Positions 6,156-6,180 of a DNA stretch of 6,180 bases are shown here, piece by piece. The DNA is from JBCCGE01 sp039029455 (GTDB lineage: Bacteria > Pseudomonadota > Gammaproteobacteria > Arenicellales > Poriferihabitantaceae), in the NCBI GenBank assembly GCA_039029455.1, contig JBCCGE010000142.1:1-6180 (forward strand). The letters run 5' to 3'. The notes beneath the pieces are model-generated. The model was not told the origin of the DNA. It searched no databases and saw nothing but the letters and a program-made list of their open reading frames with translations. Made by a program: the position numbers and the translations under genes. How positions within the stretch are numbered: position 1 is the first letter of the stretch; the number at the start of each line of letters is the position of its first letter.

Positions 6156-6180
6156 TGGAACTGAACTTCGAACATTGCTA
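6155..6180 (+). CDS. Start of a gene cut by the window end, possibly an Ada/AlkA-type DNA repair protein
   Basis: The ATG at 6155 opens MELNFEHC, followed by an incomplete codon TA-, which is either Tyr or a stop. If Tyr, MELNFEHCY resembles the opening of Ada-domain/AlkA 3-methyladenine glycosylases, which typically begin with a form of M-x-L-x-x-x-x-CYRA. Eight codons cannot establish this. It does not match nrdR (MHCPFC), a common neighbour of glyA in gammaproteobacteria. The only ribosome-binding signal is GGCGG very close to the ATG, so the start is also unproven. Confidence 0.3.

Overview
The window (about 6.2 kb, all genes on the + strand, moderate GC) looks like ordinary chromosome of a proteobacterium, most likely a gammaproteobacterium. 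The evidence is the queA-tgt pair, a GlyA of the E. coli type and length (418 aa), and a secreted protein ending in a DamX-like SPOR domain. The species cannot be told from the sequence. No rRNA, tRNA, CRISPR array, insertion sequence or phage gene was found.

Layout: (1) 1-985 is queA, cut at its 5' end by the window edge. The first ATG, at 38, is internal, because recognisable QueA sequence continues upstream of it in frame to base 2. (2) 982-2076 is tgt, joined to queA by a 4-bp ATGA overlap. The two enzymes act in sequence in queuosine modification of tRNA: Tgt inserts preQ1 at the wobble position and QueA then adds the ribosyl-derived cyclopentane. (3) 2077-2207 is a leader with an extended -10 box and a short direct repeat. 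(4) 2208-4685 encodes an 825-residue exported protein: signal peptide, Sel1-like repeats, four SH3-like modules arranged as two copies of an A-B pair, low-complexity linkers, a C-terminal SPOR domain and a two-cysteine tail. It looks like a cell-envelope or peptidoglycan-associated factor and is the least ordinary gene here. (5) 4686-4820 is a leader with a clear glyA ribosome binding site. (6) 4821-6077 is glyA, serine hydroxymethyltransferase. (7) 6078-6180 holds a perfect 12-bp hairpin, a possible promoter, and the first eight codons of another gene. Its start resembles Ada/AlkA-type DNA repair proteins, but on very little sequence.

The yajC-secD-secF genes that commonly follow queA-tgt in gammaproteobacteria are not next to tgt; the Sel1/SH3/SPOR gene sits there instead. 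The tRNA-modification pair, the envelope protein and glyA have no obvious shared pathway and are probably at least three transcription units. I see no convincing wholly new system. The best candidate for closer study is the 825-aa multi-domain envelope protein.
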